From positions 1-64,000 of the forward strand of contig DCIA01000007.1 in assembly GCA_002315735.1 (NCBI GenBank): a DNA stretch of 64,000 bases, given 5' to 3'. Positions within the stretch are counted from its first letter, which is position 1, and each line of letters starts with the position of its first letter. Shown in pieces: positions 9,286 through 18,588 of the stretch. The DNA is from Clostridiales bacterium UBA1738. Lineage in GTDB: Bacteria; Bacillota; Clostridia; UBA1381. The translations under genes were made by a program, and so were the position numbers. The notes beneath the pieces were generated by a model that made no database searches, was not told the DNA's origin, and worked only from the letters and a program-made list of their open reading frames with translations.

Positions 9286-10191
9286 TTGAAAATAAAAAAT
9301 GTTTTTTATCAAATATGGAAAAATATCTTTTATGCAGAGGAATGGCACTTGGCATTTAGATATTCCAACCAAAATATAATCGAAGATACAGAAAAATTAT
9401 TTAATGTTGATTGCAATTCTAAAAGGTATTGGAAAGCAGATCCATTTTTGTTTGAAAAGGACGGAGTTGTGTTTGCCTTTTATGAGGTATTTGACAAAGT
9501 AAAACAAAAGGGAATGATTGCATATTCCAAACTTGATAACAACAAATTTACGGATATGCAAATAATTATTGAAGACGATACTCATTTGTCCTATCCTTTT
9601 ATTTTTGAAGAAAATGGCAAGGTTTATATTATGCCGGAAAGTTATGGAAAAAATGGAGTATACGTGTGGGAAGCAGTTGACTTTCCAAATAAATGGCAAC
9701 TTTCATACAAATTGCTTGACGGACATTATGCCGATACAACTTTTGCAAACATTAACGGAGATAGATATTATTTTACGCTTGATGTAAATAATAAGAATTT
9801 TGAAAATGACAGTTTATTTATATTTAAAGATGAGGGTGGCAAACTTGTTTCGCACAAATGTAACCCTGTTATTAAGGATAACTCGTCAGCAAGGCCGGCT
9901 GGTAAAATATTTGATTTAATAAGGCCGTCCCAAATTTGCACAAATGGGTATGGGCAGGGCTTGAATTTTAATAAAATAATTGACGTTGAAAACTATAAAG
10001 AAGAGTGTCTAAAAACAATTACCTGTTGTGATATCAAATTAGATAAAAAAGGTCGCTATGTAGGTATGCATACCTACAATAGGTTAAATAATATAGATAT
10101 TATAGATGTAAAAACAGAGCATTTTGATTTGCTTAATTTTGTATTTTACATTTTAAGAAAAATAAAGGTACATATTAGATTGATAAAATGA
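9286..10191 (+). CDS. Beta-propeller glycosyltransferase-associated protein (GINT1 N-domain-like)
   Basis: A 301-residue protein from a TTG start. It contains repeated propeller-type blade motifs: YWKADPFLFEKDGVVFAFYE, HLSYPFIFEENGKVYIMPES, YADTTFANINGDRYYFT, RPAGKIFDLIRPSQ. This pattern resembles the five-bladed GH43-like domain found N-terminal in plant glucosamine inositolphosphorylceramide transferase and fused to formyltransferases in bacteria. No signal peptide. It sits among glycosyltransferases and may bind or modify a sugar of the repeat. Exact activity unknown. Confidence 0.65.
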   Translation: MKIKNVFYQIWKNIFYAEEWHLAFRYSNQNIIEDTEKLFNVDCNSKRYWKADPFLFEKDGVVFAFYEVFDKVKQKGMIAYSKLDNNKFTDMQIIIEDDTHLSYPFIFEENGKVYIMPESYGKNGVYVWEAVDFPNKWQLSYKLLDGHYADTTFANINGDRYYFTLDVNNKNFENDSLFIFKDEGGKLVSHKCNPVIKDNSSARPAGKIFDLIRPSQICTNGYGQGLNFNKIIDVENYKEECLKTITCCDIKLDKKGRYVGMHTYNRLNNIDIIDVKTEHFDLLNFVFYILRKIKVHIRLIK

Positions 10192-11300
10192 AAAATGTTT
10201 TAATTGTAACATCGCCACTTACAGTAGGTGGTTTTGACATTATTGCAACAGGCTTGCAATTAAATATGAACAAAGAAAAGTATGATTTTACCTATTATAT
10301 TAAAGGGGAAGAGATAGGCCCACTTGAAGAGGTAGTTTTAAAAAGCGGGGCAAAGGTGATTCATAGTCCTAATAGTGTTAAAGGGTATTACGGTCAATAT
10401 AAATATCTTAAAAAAGTAATGACAGAGGGTGGGTATGATATAGTACATTCTCACTTAATGTTTTTTAGTGGCATTGTAATGAAAGCAGCCAAGGAATGTG
10501 GCATCAAAACACGTATTCCACATTCTCACATGACAAATCCCTGTATGGAGGACCGTATTTTGCCGGTTAGGATAATTGCTAAATTATATAGCATTGTTAT
10601 GAAAAAATGGCTTAATAAATACGGCACAGACCTAATAGCCTGTGGGCCTGAGGCAGGGTATTATCTATATGGCAAAAGGAACTTTGAAAGCAAGGGAATT
10701 TTGTTAAATAATGCGATAGATTTTAACAAATTTGTCTTTGATAAAAAAGATAGAGAGAATATTAGAGCAGAATTTAACATCGACAATGACACCTTGATAT
10801 TAGGTCATGTAGGTAGGCTAAATTATGTTAAAAATCATACATTTTTAATCAAGGTGTTTTATGAAACACAAAAGATTAATCCTAATTCCAAATTGCTGAT
10901 AGTGGGCGAAGGGGAAGACAGGAAGTCGATTGAAAGCCAAGCGTACAAACTAAACATTCAAGATAAGGTGATTGTTACAGGCATTAGAAATGATGTTAGC
11001 AAAATGCTTAGCGCTATGGATGTATTTGTGTTTCCCTCACTTTATGAAGGAGTGCCCGTAACATTGGTAGAGGCTCAGGCTACCAAACTACCATGTCTTG
11101 TTTCGGATAGGGTAACAAAATATGTCAAGAAAAATGCAAATATCAAGTATTTTTCACTTAACAAAGCACCTGCCGAATGGGCTAAATCTGTATTGTATAT
11201 GGCAAAAATGGACAGAGCAGATATAAGTTTAGACAATTTAAAAGAAAATTATGATATTAAAAAGATAGTAACACAGTTAGAAAAAATATATGACAACTAA
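10188..11300 (+). CDS. Glycosyltransferase family 4
   Basis: A 370-residue GT4 enzyme. Its ATG overlaps the previous stop by four bases (ATGA), a coupled arrangement. Motifs are SPLTVGGFDIIATGLQ, HSHLMFFSG, PHSHMTNPC, ACGPEAGYYLYGKRNF, LLNNAIDFNKF, VGRLNYVKNHTF and EX7E EGVPVTLVE. Fifth and last GT4 of the block. Confidence 0.88.
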   Translation: MKNVLIVTSPLTVGGFDIIATGLQLNMNKEKYDFTYYIKGEEIGPLEEVVLKSGAKVIHSPNSVKGYYGQYKYLKKVMTEGGYDIVHSHLMFFSGIVMKAAKECGIKTRIPHSHMTNPCMEDRILPVRIIAKLYSIVMKKWLNKYGTDLIACGPEAGYYLYGKRNFESKGILLNNAIDFNKFVFDKKDRENIRAEFNIDNDTLILGHVGRLNYVKNHTFLIKVFYETQKINPNSKLLIVGEGEDRKSIESQAYKLNIQDKVIVTGIRNDVSKMLSAMDVFVFPSLYEGVPVTLVEAQATKLPCLVSDRVTKYVKKNANIKYFSLNKAPAEWAKSVLYMAKMDRADISLDNLKENYDIKKIVTQLEKIYDN

Positions 11301-11320
11301 TTTAAGGGAGGGATAAAACG

Positions 11321-12508
11321 ATGCAAGTATGGTTAATGATATTTATTTGTTTTTGCGTATCGTATTGGTTTGTTCCTCAAAAGCATATATGGGTGTTGTT
11401 TTTGGCAACAAGTATTGCATTGGCAGTAATGGCATTTCATTGTTTGCCGTCTAAAACTGACGACCTTTCCAACTATTATGTTCAACTTGATTATCTTCGT
11501 AGGGGTGGTTGGCATACATTCCAGCAAATGTTAAAGAACAACAACAACAACTGGGGCGCTCTTCCGGTATGTGGATATTATTTTTATATAATAAGCAGGT
11601 TAAAAGATAATGGCTACTTGCCTGCAATTACAATTTTCATAGCATATTTTTCAATGTTTTATTGCTTTTACAAGGCAGCAATCAGGTTTGAAATCGACAA
11701 GTGGTACTTGTTTTTGGCAAGTGTATTTTTATTTGTTACATATTGGTATTTTGATATTTGTAGTGGTGTTAGAAATGGGTTGGCATTTACTGTATTTATC
11801 GTATGTGTATATTTTGACATTGTTGAGCAGAAAAACAGGCCTCTGTGTTATTTAGGATATTTATTGTGTATGGGTTTCCATTCAAGTATTATCATTTTGA
11901 TTGCCTTACGATGTGTTCTGTTTGTTACAAGGAAAAATGACAGTAAATGGGTGTTTATCGGAATGCTTTTGGCAATTTCTGTTGGTGGTAATATTTTGCA
12001 GATGATAGGTGAGGCAACAGGTATTCAGTATTTGCAATTATTGTCAGAAAAAGCAGCAAATAATATGGGCAGAGAAATCTTGTGGAATAAATCCTACATT
12101 TACATTAACTCATCAGTGCTGTTGCTCACATTGTTGTTGGGCTGGTATTTTTCCAAATTCATTAAAGAATCGGAAAAATATGATGAAATCAAAGAATATT
12201 CTAAATTCTTTTGGCTTATCAGTTTCTTTACGGCAGGTGCATTTACCAGCCAGCTTATTTATATTCGTATAATTAGATGGATTATTCCATTGGTAGGTGG
12301 GCTTGTATTTATGGTAGGAATGAAATGTTGCAATGAAGTGCAGAAAAAGGCAAGGAAACCATTAAATGTAAAAAGCATTATTATAGGAAGCGAATCAGTA
12401 CTAGAGGTTAACGAACTGCTTATCACCTTGTTTTTTATAGCATACACAATAGTACATTTGTGGTACACTTGCAAGGGGACAAGTTTGATTTGGTTTCATT
12501 TTAGATAA
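11321..12508 (+). CDS. EpsG/Wzy-type polysaccharide polymerase
   Basis: A 395-residue integral membrane protein with about 10 hydrophobic segments. Motifs PSKTDDLSNYYVQLDYLRRGG near the N-terminus and FDICSGVRNGLAFTVF in the middle match the EpsG family, which polymerises lipid-linked repeat units outside the membrane in Wzx/Wzy pathways. It has a strong GGGAGGG ribosome binding site. Family polymerases diverge strongly, so the call rests on topology and these two motifs. Confidence 0.85.
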   Translation: MQVWLMIFICFCVSYWFVPQKHIWVLFLATSIALAVMAFHCLPSKTDDLSNYYVQLDYLRRGGWHTFQQMLKNNNNNWGALPVCGYYFYIISRLKDNGYLPAITIFIAYFSMFYCFYKAAIRFEIDKWYLFLASVFLFVTYWYFDICSGVRNGLAFTVFIVCVYFDIVEQKNRPLCYLGYLLCMGFHSSIIILIALRCVLFVTRKNDSKWVFIGMLLAISVGGNILQMIGEATGIQYLQLLSEKAANNMGREILWNKSYIYINSSVLLLTLLLGWYFSKFIKESEKYDEIKEYSKFFWLISFFTAGAFTSQLIYIRIIRWIIPLVGGLVFMVGMKCCNEVQKKARKPLNVKSIIIGSESVLEVNELLITLFFIAYTIVHLWYTCKGTSLIWFHFR

Positions 12509-12522
12509 TAGGAGGTGTCGTC

Positions 12523-13536
12523 TTGATAAGCATTGTTGTTCCAATATATAATGTAGAAAAATATATTTGTCAATGTGTTGATAGTATTATTTCATCTAAG
12601 TATGACAATATAGAAATAATACTTGTAGATGACGGCTCTGTGGATAAATGTCCTAAAATATGCGATGATTACGCATTAAAGGACAACAGGATAAAGGTTA
12701 TTCATAAGGCAAACGGTGGTCTTATTAGTGCCAGAAAGGCGGGAGTTAATGTTTCACATGGTGAATATGTAACCTTTGTAGATGGGGACGATTTTGTTCA
12801 CCAAAATATGTATGAAGATGTTGCAAAAAGCATAGAAAAACACAACTCTGATGTTGTGATTTGTGATTTTTATTATGACTATGGCAACAGAAAAGATGTC
12901 AGTCAACAAATCTGCATAGAAGAATTTTATGACAAAACAAAATTAGTTAACGAAATTTATCCTAAAATGTTATTTGACGGTAACTATTATTCATTTGGTA
13001 TTGCTCCAAATTGTTGGAGTAAGGTTTTTAAAAAGGATTTGTTAGTTAAATACCTAATGGAGGTAGATGATAGTACAAAAATGGGAGAAGATGCTTCGTT
13101 TACATATCCCATATTACTTGACGCTAATAGCATAAGTTATGTAAATAAACCTTTGTATTACTATAGAATTTTGCCTCAATCTATGTCAAGAGGCTATGAT
13201 AAAAATCTAAATGAAATAATTTTTAACGCATATTATACAATTAAAAAATGCGCAAATAATGATTTTGATATTTCTTCTCAACTTGCATATTATATGGTTT
13301 ATTTGGCTAATTTTGTTGTGCGAAACCAAATAAAGAGCAATGATAAATCTAAAACAAACAACTTTGTTAAACAACTTCTTGCAAATATTGACTTGATAAA
13401 CTCTGCAAAAAAATTAGAAGTTTGCAAACTTCCCATTCATACAAAAATTTTTGTTTGTGGTTTAAGGTGTAAATCAAAAATAGTAATAAAAATATATATG
13501 GCAATTCTTAAAAAGATTATTAGACTGAAGGTGTAA
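12523..13536 (+). CDS. Glycosyltransferase family 2
   Basis: A 337-residue inverting GT-A enzyme. N-terminal IVVPIYNVEKYICQCVDSI, EIILVDDGSVD, and the metal-binding aspartates in VDGDD. TTG start behind GGAGGTG. First of four GT2 enzymes sharing the opening block VVPVYKVEKY and DDGS but differing in their C-terminal halves, which set acceptor choice. Confidence 0.88.
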   Translation: MISIVVPIYNVEKYICQCVDSIISSKYDNIEIILVDDGSVDKCPKICDDYALKDNRIKVIHKANGGLISARKAGVNVSHGEYVTFVDGDDFVHQNMYEDVAKSIEKHNSDVVICDFYYDYGNRKDVSQQICIEEFYDKTKLVNEIYPKMLFDGNYYSFGIAPNCWSKVFKKDLLVKYLMEVDDSTKMGEDASFTYPILLDANSISYVNKPLYYYRILPQSMSRGYDKNLNEIIFNAYYTIKKCANNDFDISSQLAYYMVYLANFVVRNQIKSNDKSKTNNFVKQLLANIDLINSAKKLEVCKLPIHTKIFVCGLRCKSKIVIKIYMAILKKIIRLKV

Positions 13537-13537
13537 T

Positions 13538-14533
13538 ATGAATAAAAAAATAGAAATAATTGATATTTTAAAAGGTGTGGCAATTTTACTTGTTATACTT
13601 GCCCATTCAATCATTACTTTTCCAATAGACATTGTCAACAATGTGAAATGGGCAAATATGTTAAGTTATGCAATTACAAGGTTGCACATGCCGATGTTCT
13701 TTATTATTTCCGGGTATTTATGTTCATTTAAAGGTAATTATTTAGAGTACATATTAAAAAGAGTAAAAAGGATTTTAGTTCCTTACTTGGTTTTTAATCT
13801 TGCCATTTCACTGTGTCGAATGTTGTTTACAAACTTTACAAACAGGAGGGTAACAGACCTAAAGGATTTGTTGCTAAAAATATTACTTCACAGTGATAGC
13901 AGTGCGGGGTATTGGTTTTTATACACAATGTTTATGATTGCTTTAATATCACCGATATTAAAGATATTATTAGGCAAAAAATATGGTAATTACTATCTCT
14001 TGCTAATTGCCTTGTCTTGCTTTGTAACTTCTTGTTTATTTACAGTTCCGGAGATACTTTCTATTAATAATTTGTTGTTCTTTATGCCATTTTATATTTT
14101 TGGTATGATATTAAGTGGAAAAGGTTTTTCCTTTGATAATTACAAAATAAAGCCTTTGGTTATTGTTTTAGGTATAATGATATATGCAATAGGCTTTGGT
14201 GTAGGATATTACACAGATTTTAATGATATTTTATGCGACTATTTGCAGTGTTTTAGTGGTTGTGTTTTAATAGCAATCTTGTTTGCTAAAATATCAATGG
14301 CTAAATTTATAAAAAACAGGCTGTTAATATCAGGGAAATATTCTTTGCAGTATTATTTAATAAATGCGTTTATTATTACAGGTTCAAGAATGTTTTTGGT
14401 AAATGTTTTAAATATTACGAATCCTATTGTTATTGTATTAGGAATATTTATAATAACATATACGGTAAGTGAACTTGTATCAAAATATGTTATTGATACA
14501 AACAAATTGTTTAGGACTATTTGTGGTATGTGA
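13538..14533 (+). CDS. Acyltransferase 3 family membrane protein
   Basis: A 331-residue membrane protein with about 10 transmembrane helices. The conserved opening IIDILKGVAILLVILAHS and RLHMPMFFIISGYL identify acyltransferase family 3 (OafA/WecH type), which O-acylates, usually O-acetylates, sugars at the membrane. The catalytic His of the LAHS motif is present. It probably decorates the repeat unit. Starts one base after the preceding stop. Confidence 0.87.
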   Translation: MNKKIEIIDILKGVAILLVILAHSIITFPIDIVNNVKWANMLSYAITRLHMPMFFIISGYLCSFKGNYLEYILKRVKRILVPYLVFNLAISLCRMLFTNFTNRRVTDLKDLLLKILLHSDSSAGYWFLYTMFMIALISPILKILLGKKYGNYYLLLIALSCFVTSCLFTVPEILSINNLLFFMPFYIFGMILSGKGFSFDNYKIKPLVIVLGIMIYAIGFGVGYYTDFNDILCDYLQCFSGCVLIAILFAKISMAKFIKNRLLISGKYSLQYYLINAFIITGSRMFLVNVLNITNPIVIVLGIFIITYTVSELVSKYVIDTNKLFRTICGM

Positions 14534-14550
14534 TTCTAGGAGGATGCCTA

Positions 14551-15507
14551 ATGAAAAGCGAACTAATCACCGTAGTTGTACCGGTGTATAAGGTAGAAAA
14601 ATATCTTGCAAAATGTTTGGATAGCATAATCAACCAAACATATAAAAATTTAGAAATAATACTTGTGGATGACGGGTCACCTGATAACAGTGGTATGATT
14701 TGCGATGAATACGCCCAAAAGGACGACAGAATTAAAGTAATCCATAAGGAAAATGGTGGAGTTGCCAAGGCTCGTAATGATGCCATTGATATTGCAAATG
14801 GCGAATATATTGGCTTTGTAGACAGTGATGACTGGGTAGAACCTGATATGTACGAAGTCCTTGTTAACAATATTAAAAAATACAATGCCGACATTTCTAT
14901 GTGTGGTGAAACAATATATGAAAACGGCGTAGTTTCAATAGATAATGCAGACGGCAAAGTTGTAGAAATGGATTGCAATATGGCAAAAAAGGAAACCGTA
15001 ATTGGTGGAAGCATGGGGCTTATTTGGAATAAAATTTATAAGAAAAATGTTGTTGAAAATGTAAGGTTTAATTCTGAATACGGCTGTTCCGAGGACTTGC
15101 TTTTTGTGTATCAATGTATTGCCAATTCGAATAAAATCGTTTTAGATAATCAGTCAAAGTATAACTATTTTAGGCGAGAAGGCGGCATAACCAAAGGGGA
15201 ATTTGGATACGGAGCATTTGGCGTAGTTGATGTAATGAAAAAGATGTTAGAGGCCGAAAGAGGAACAGATATTTACCCATATTGCGTAAAGGGAGTTGTA
15301 GATGCAACCTATACGGTCTTGTCCGGAGTAATTACAAGTGGCAAATGTCAGGACAGGTTTGAACAACTGATTGCAGAAATATTAAAGTACAGAAAAAATA
15401 TTTTTACAAGCAATTTATTTGAAATAAAAGACAGAATAAAATGTATTTTAATTACTATATCACCAAAATTATATAGTAAAGCGATTAAAATGAACAAAAA
15501 TATGTAG
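14551..15507 (+). CDS. Glycosyltransferase family 2
   Basis: A 318-residue GT2 enzyme. ATG 14551 is eight bases after AGGAGG; an in-frame TTG at 14521 lies inside the preceding gene. Motifs VVVPVYKVEKYLAKCLDSI, VDDGSPDNSG, GEYIGFVDSDDW. The region after residue 100 carries ADISMCGE and SKYNYFRREGG, seen in capsule GT2 enzymes. Confidence 0.88.
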   Translation: MKSELITVVVPVYKVEKYLAKCLDSIINQTYKNLEIILVDDGSPDNSGMICDEYAQKDDRIKVIHKENGGVAKARNDAIDIANGEYIGFVDSDDWVEPDMYEVLVNNIKKYNADISMCGETIYENGVVSIDNADGKVVEMDCNMAKKETVIGGSMGLIWNKIYKKNVVENVRFNSEYGCSEDLLFVYQCIANSNKIVLDNQSKYNYFRREGGITKGEFGYGAFGVVDVMKKMLEAERGTDIYPYCVKGVVDATYTVLSGVITSGKCQDRFEQLIAEILKYRKNIFTSNLFEIKDRIKCILITISPKLYSKAIKMNKNM

Positions 15508-15516
15508 GTGTTTTGT

Positions 15517-16473
15517 ATGGAAAGTAAAACGGTAAGTGTAATTGTGCCTGTTTACAAGGTAGAAAAATACATTAACGAATGTGTGGACAGTATAATAAAT
15601 CAAACATATAAAAATATTGAAATAATACTTGTAGATGACGGCTCACCGGATAACTGTGGCAAAATATGTGATGAGTACACCCAAAAAGATGAAAGAATTA
15701 AGGTTGTTCATAAGGAAAATGGAGGGTTATCATCTGCAAGAAATTGCGGCATTGATGTTGCAAATGGTGAATATATTACTTTTGTAGACAGCGACGATTA
15801 TATTCTTGATACAATGGTTGAAAAAATGGTTAACCTTTTTGAAAACCATAAGGCCGATGTTGTTCAAGTTAGTTTTACAAGAGGTAAGTTTGTTAATAAA
15901 AATGAAGAAACAACAGTTTTTTGCAACGAAGAGTGCATAAATAATTATGCGTTAGATAACCTTGTCAGGCCGGAAGCATGGGGCAAAATATTCAAGTCGA
16001 GTTTAATAAAAGATAATAAATTTAACGAAAATATTAAGTATGCTGAAGATTTGGAATTAGGATTATCGCTATATAAAAAGATTGACAAAATAGTAGTATC
16101 CAATGAAGAATTGTATTATTATAGAGAAAATCCAAATGGTATTACAAGCGATTCTGTAAACGAAGGCCGACTTTACGAGGCAGAAATTTTACATAATGCG
16201 CTAATGAAGGAAATTAAAGACACCAAAATATATAATTGCCTTTTGTATAGGTACATAAGGTGTTGCTTTGCTATTTTAAACAGGATTGTAGAATGTAAAA
16301 AGTATGAACATTTTAAAGATTTTAGAAACAAAATAATTAGTGAAGAAAAAGAAATTGCTAAAAATGAATACTTAGGCAAAAAATATCAAATCGGTTTGAG
16401 GATTTTAAAGATGATTTCAAACCCGAACCTTTACAGAATTACAATGAAACTAATACATACAGTGGTAAAATAG
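15517..16473 (+). CDS. Glycosyltransferase family 2
   Basis: A 318-residue GT2 enzyme. Opening VSVIVPVYKVEKYINECVDSI, VDDGSPDNCG, FVDSDDYILD. ATG 15517 chosen over GTG 15508, which abuts the previous stop. About the first 100 residues are nearly identical in pattern to the GT2 at 14551, indicating recent duplication or recombination. Confidence 0.87.
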   Translation: MESKTVSVIVPVYKVEKYINECVDSIINQTYKNIEIILVDDGSPDNCGKICDEYTQKDERIKVVHKENGGLSSARNCGIDVANGEYITFVDSDDYILDTMVEKMVNLFENHKADVVQVSFTRGKFVNKNEETTVFCNEECINNYALDNLVRPEAWGKIFKSSLIKDNKFNENIKYAEDLELGLSLYKKIDKIVVSNEELYYYRENPNGITSDSVNEGRLYEAEILHNALMKEIKDTKIYNCLLYRYIRCCFAILNRIVECKKYEHFKDFRNKIISEEKEIAKNEYLGKKYQIGLRILKMISNPNLYRITMKLIHTVVK

Positions 16474-16482
16474 GAGAAAGTT

Positions 16483-17487
16483 ATGGACGCAAAACTTGTT
16501 AGTATTATTGTTCCCGTATATAATGCTGAAAAATATTTAGGGAAATGCGTTGAAAGCTTAATAAACCAAACATACAAAAATTTGGAAATTATACTTTTAG
16601 ACGATGGCTCAACAGATAATAGCCCTTTGTTATGCGATGAATATGCAAAAAAAGACAACAGAATAAAGGTGATACATAAAGGTAATTCGGGTGTATCTGA
16701 TACAAGAAACAAAGGTTTAGAAGTTGCAAATGGGGAATATATCGGATTTGTTGACAGTGATGATTGGTTAGAGCCTGACACCTATGAGTTTCTACTCAAT
16801 AATGCTATAAAGTATAGTGCAGATATTTCTGCATGTGGTGCAATGTATAAAAAGGATGACCTGAGTTTTTTTAAGATAGATGAGGAATGTTGGAACACGC
16901 CTACTTTGTTTGAAGGCAAAAATAAATTGGATTTTATTCTTGACAGTTATTACACTTCTTATGTGATTTGGAATAAATTATATAGGGCAGAAATAGTAAA
17001 AAATGTTAAAATGGATACATCTATGAAAATAGCAGAAGACTCTTTGTTTTTGTATAATTGTGTGAAAGATTGTAAAAAACTTGTGGTTGAAAACAGTCCA
17101 AAGTATTATTACAGATATTCAAGTAGTTCTGCCATTCATACATTAGGAGATAGAGATAACGACAGATTTATGTATATAGACGCTATTTATAAAGACGAAA
17201 TGGAAACAAAAGAAAAACTTCCAAAATTCGCAAATTTCTATCTAAGATATTTAGTTAATAATGGCAAGGGAGTAATTGCAGATAGCCTTATTGCCAAGAA
17301 AAAGCGCACAGAAATCAATAAGCAGTTAAAACTTTATGCAAATAAATTAAGAAAGACACCACTTTGTTTTTATAAGCATGTTTCAATAGCAACCAAATTG
17401 AAAGCAATACTAATTGTATTTATGCCATATATTTATATGCTAATAGTAAAAAATCAACTGGTTAAAGCAAAGAAGGGGAAAATATGA
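16483..17487 (+). CDS. Glycosyltransferase family 2
   Basis: A 334-residue GT2 enzyme with VSIIVPVYNAEKYLGKCVESL, LDDGSTDNS, GFVDSDDWLEPDTYE and a downstream YVIWNKLYRAEIVKN block shared with its neighbour at 14551. Its stop overlaps the start of the next gene by four bases. Confidence 0.88.
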   Translation: MDAKLVSIIVPVYNAEKYLGKCVESLINQTYKNLEIILLDDGSTDNSPLLCDEYAKKDNRIKVIHKGNSGVSDTRNKGLEVANGEYIGFVDSDDWLEPDTYEFLLNNAIKYSADISACGAMYKKDDLSFFKIDEECWNTPTLFEGKNKLDFILDSYYTSYVIWNKLYRAEIVKNVKMDTSMKIAEDSLFLYNCVKDCKKLVVENSPKYYYRYSSSSAIHTLGDRDNDRFMYIDAIYKDEMETKEKLPKFANFYLRYLVNNGKGVIADSLIAKKKRTEINKQLKLYANKLRKTPLCFYKHVSIATKLKAILIVFMPYIYMLIVKNQLVKAKKGKI

Positions 17488-18569
17488 AAATTGCAATATC
17501 AACGATAAACGAAAAGGGAATACCTAATTACGGTAACAGGTTACAAGCCTACGCAGTTAGGGAGTCCTTAAAAAGATATGCGTCAAATGTAGATCTTATC
17601 TGCCTTGATAATTGTGAAAAAACATATATTAAATTAAGAATAAAATATCTATATCAAAAGTTTTTTAATTATAAATTAGCAAGAAACCCTGACTTTTGGA
17701 GATTTGATTTTCCTAAAATTTGGAATTTTTATAAATTTGACAAAAAAAATTTGCCTGATGTAAATAGAGAAAACTTAAAAGAGTTAAATGGTCAGTACGA
17801 TTATTTTGTTGTAGGTAGCGATCAGGTATGGAACTGTAATTGGTATGAAAAGGACAGCGTTAGGAAAGACCTTTACTTGCTGACATTTGCAGAACCTCAA
17901 AAAAGAGTTTGCTATTCTCCTAGCTTTGGTATTGAAATATTGCCCGACGGTTGGGATGAAATTTTCAGGAAAAGTTTAATAGAGTTTCAAAACATATCTG
18001 TAAGGGAACAAGCCGGTGCAAAAATAGTTAAGGATTTAACCGGTAAAGATGCAGAGGTCTTGATTGATCCAACGCTTATGTTGAATAAAGAAGATTGGCT
18101 TAAAATCGCCAAAAAGCCAAATGGAATAAAAACAAAAAAATTTGTGGTTACATATTTTTTAGGTCAAAGGACAGAAAAAATAACAAAACAAATGCAAGAA
18201 CTTGAAAATGAAGGGTACACCGTTTATAACCTTAATGATAAAGAAAATTTAGATTTGTTTTGGGCAGGACCAAGCGAATTTCTGTGGTTGTTGGCTAATG
18301 CTTCACTTGTTTTGACAGATTCGTTCCACGCGTGTATTTTTTCGTTTTTGTTTGCAAAACCATTTTTAGTTTATAAAAGAGTGGATAAGGAAGATAGTAT
18401 GTTTTCAAGAATGGAAACATTACTTGACAAACTTGATTTAATGAGGAAATATGTGGGTAGTGGTATAGAAAATCAAATTTTTGAATGTGATTACAAAACA
18501 GGCTTTGAAGCACTAAAAACAGAAAGACAAAAAGTTTATAAATTTTTGGATAAATCCTTTGGTAAATAA
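17484..18569 (+). CDS. Polysaccharide pyruvyl transferase family protein
   Basis: A 361-residue protein of the CsaB/WcaK family, which transfers pyruvate from PEP to sugar hydroxyls as a ketal. Family features are the opening NEKGIPNYGNRLQAYAVRE, YFVVGSDQVWN, the SVREQAGAKI segment, DPTLML and the C-terminal LTDSFHACIFSFLFAKP, which contains the conserved His. If active, it would give the polymer a negative charge; pyruvylated wall polymers are also SLH-domain ligands, which links it to the SLH protein at 969. Confidence 0.87.
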   Translation: MKIAISTINEKGIPNYGNRLQAYAVRESLKRYASNVDLICLDNCEKTYIKLRIKYLYQKFFNYKLARNPDFWRFDFPKIWNFYKFDKKNLPDVNRENLKELNGQYDYFVVGSDQVWNCNWYEKDSVRKDLYLLTFAEPQKRVCYSPSFGIEILPDGWDEIFRKSLIEFQNISVREQAGAKIVKDLTGKDAEVLIDPTLMLNKEDWLKIAKKPNGIKTKKFVVTYFLGQRTEKITKQMQELENEGYTVYNLNDKENLDLFWAGPSEFLWLLANASLVLTDSFHACIFSFLFAKPFLVYKRVDKEDSMFSRMETLLDKLDLMRKYVGSGIENQIFECDYKTGFEALKTERQKVYKFLDKSFGK

Positions 18570-18588
18570 GAAAGAGAGTTTGGTATTT

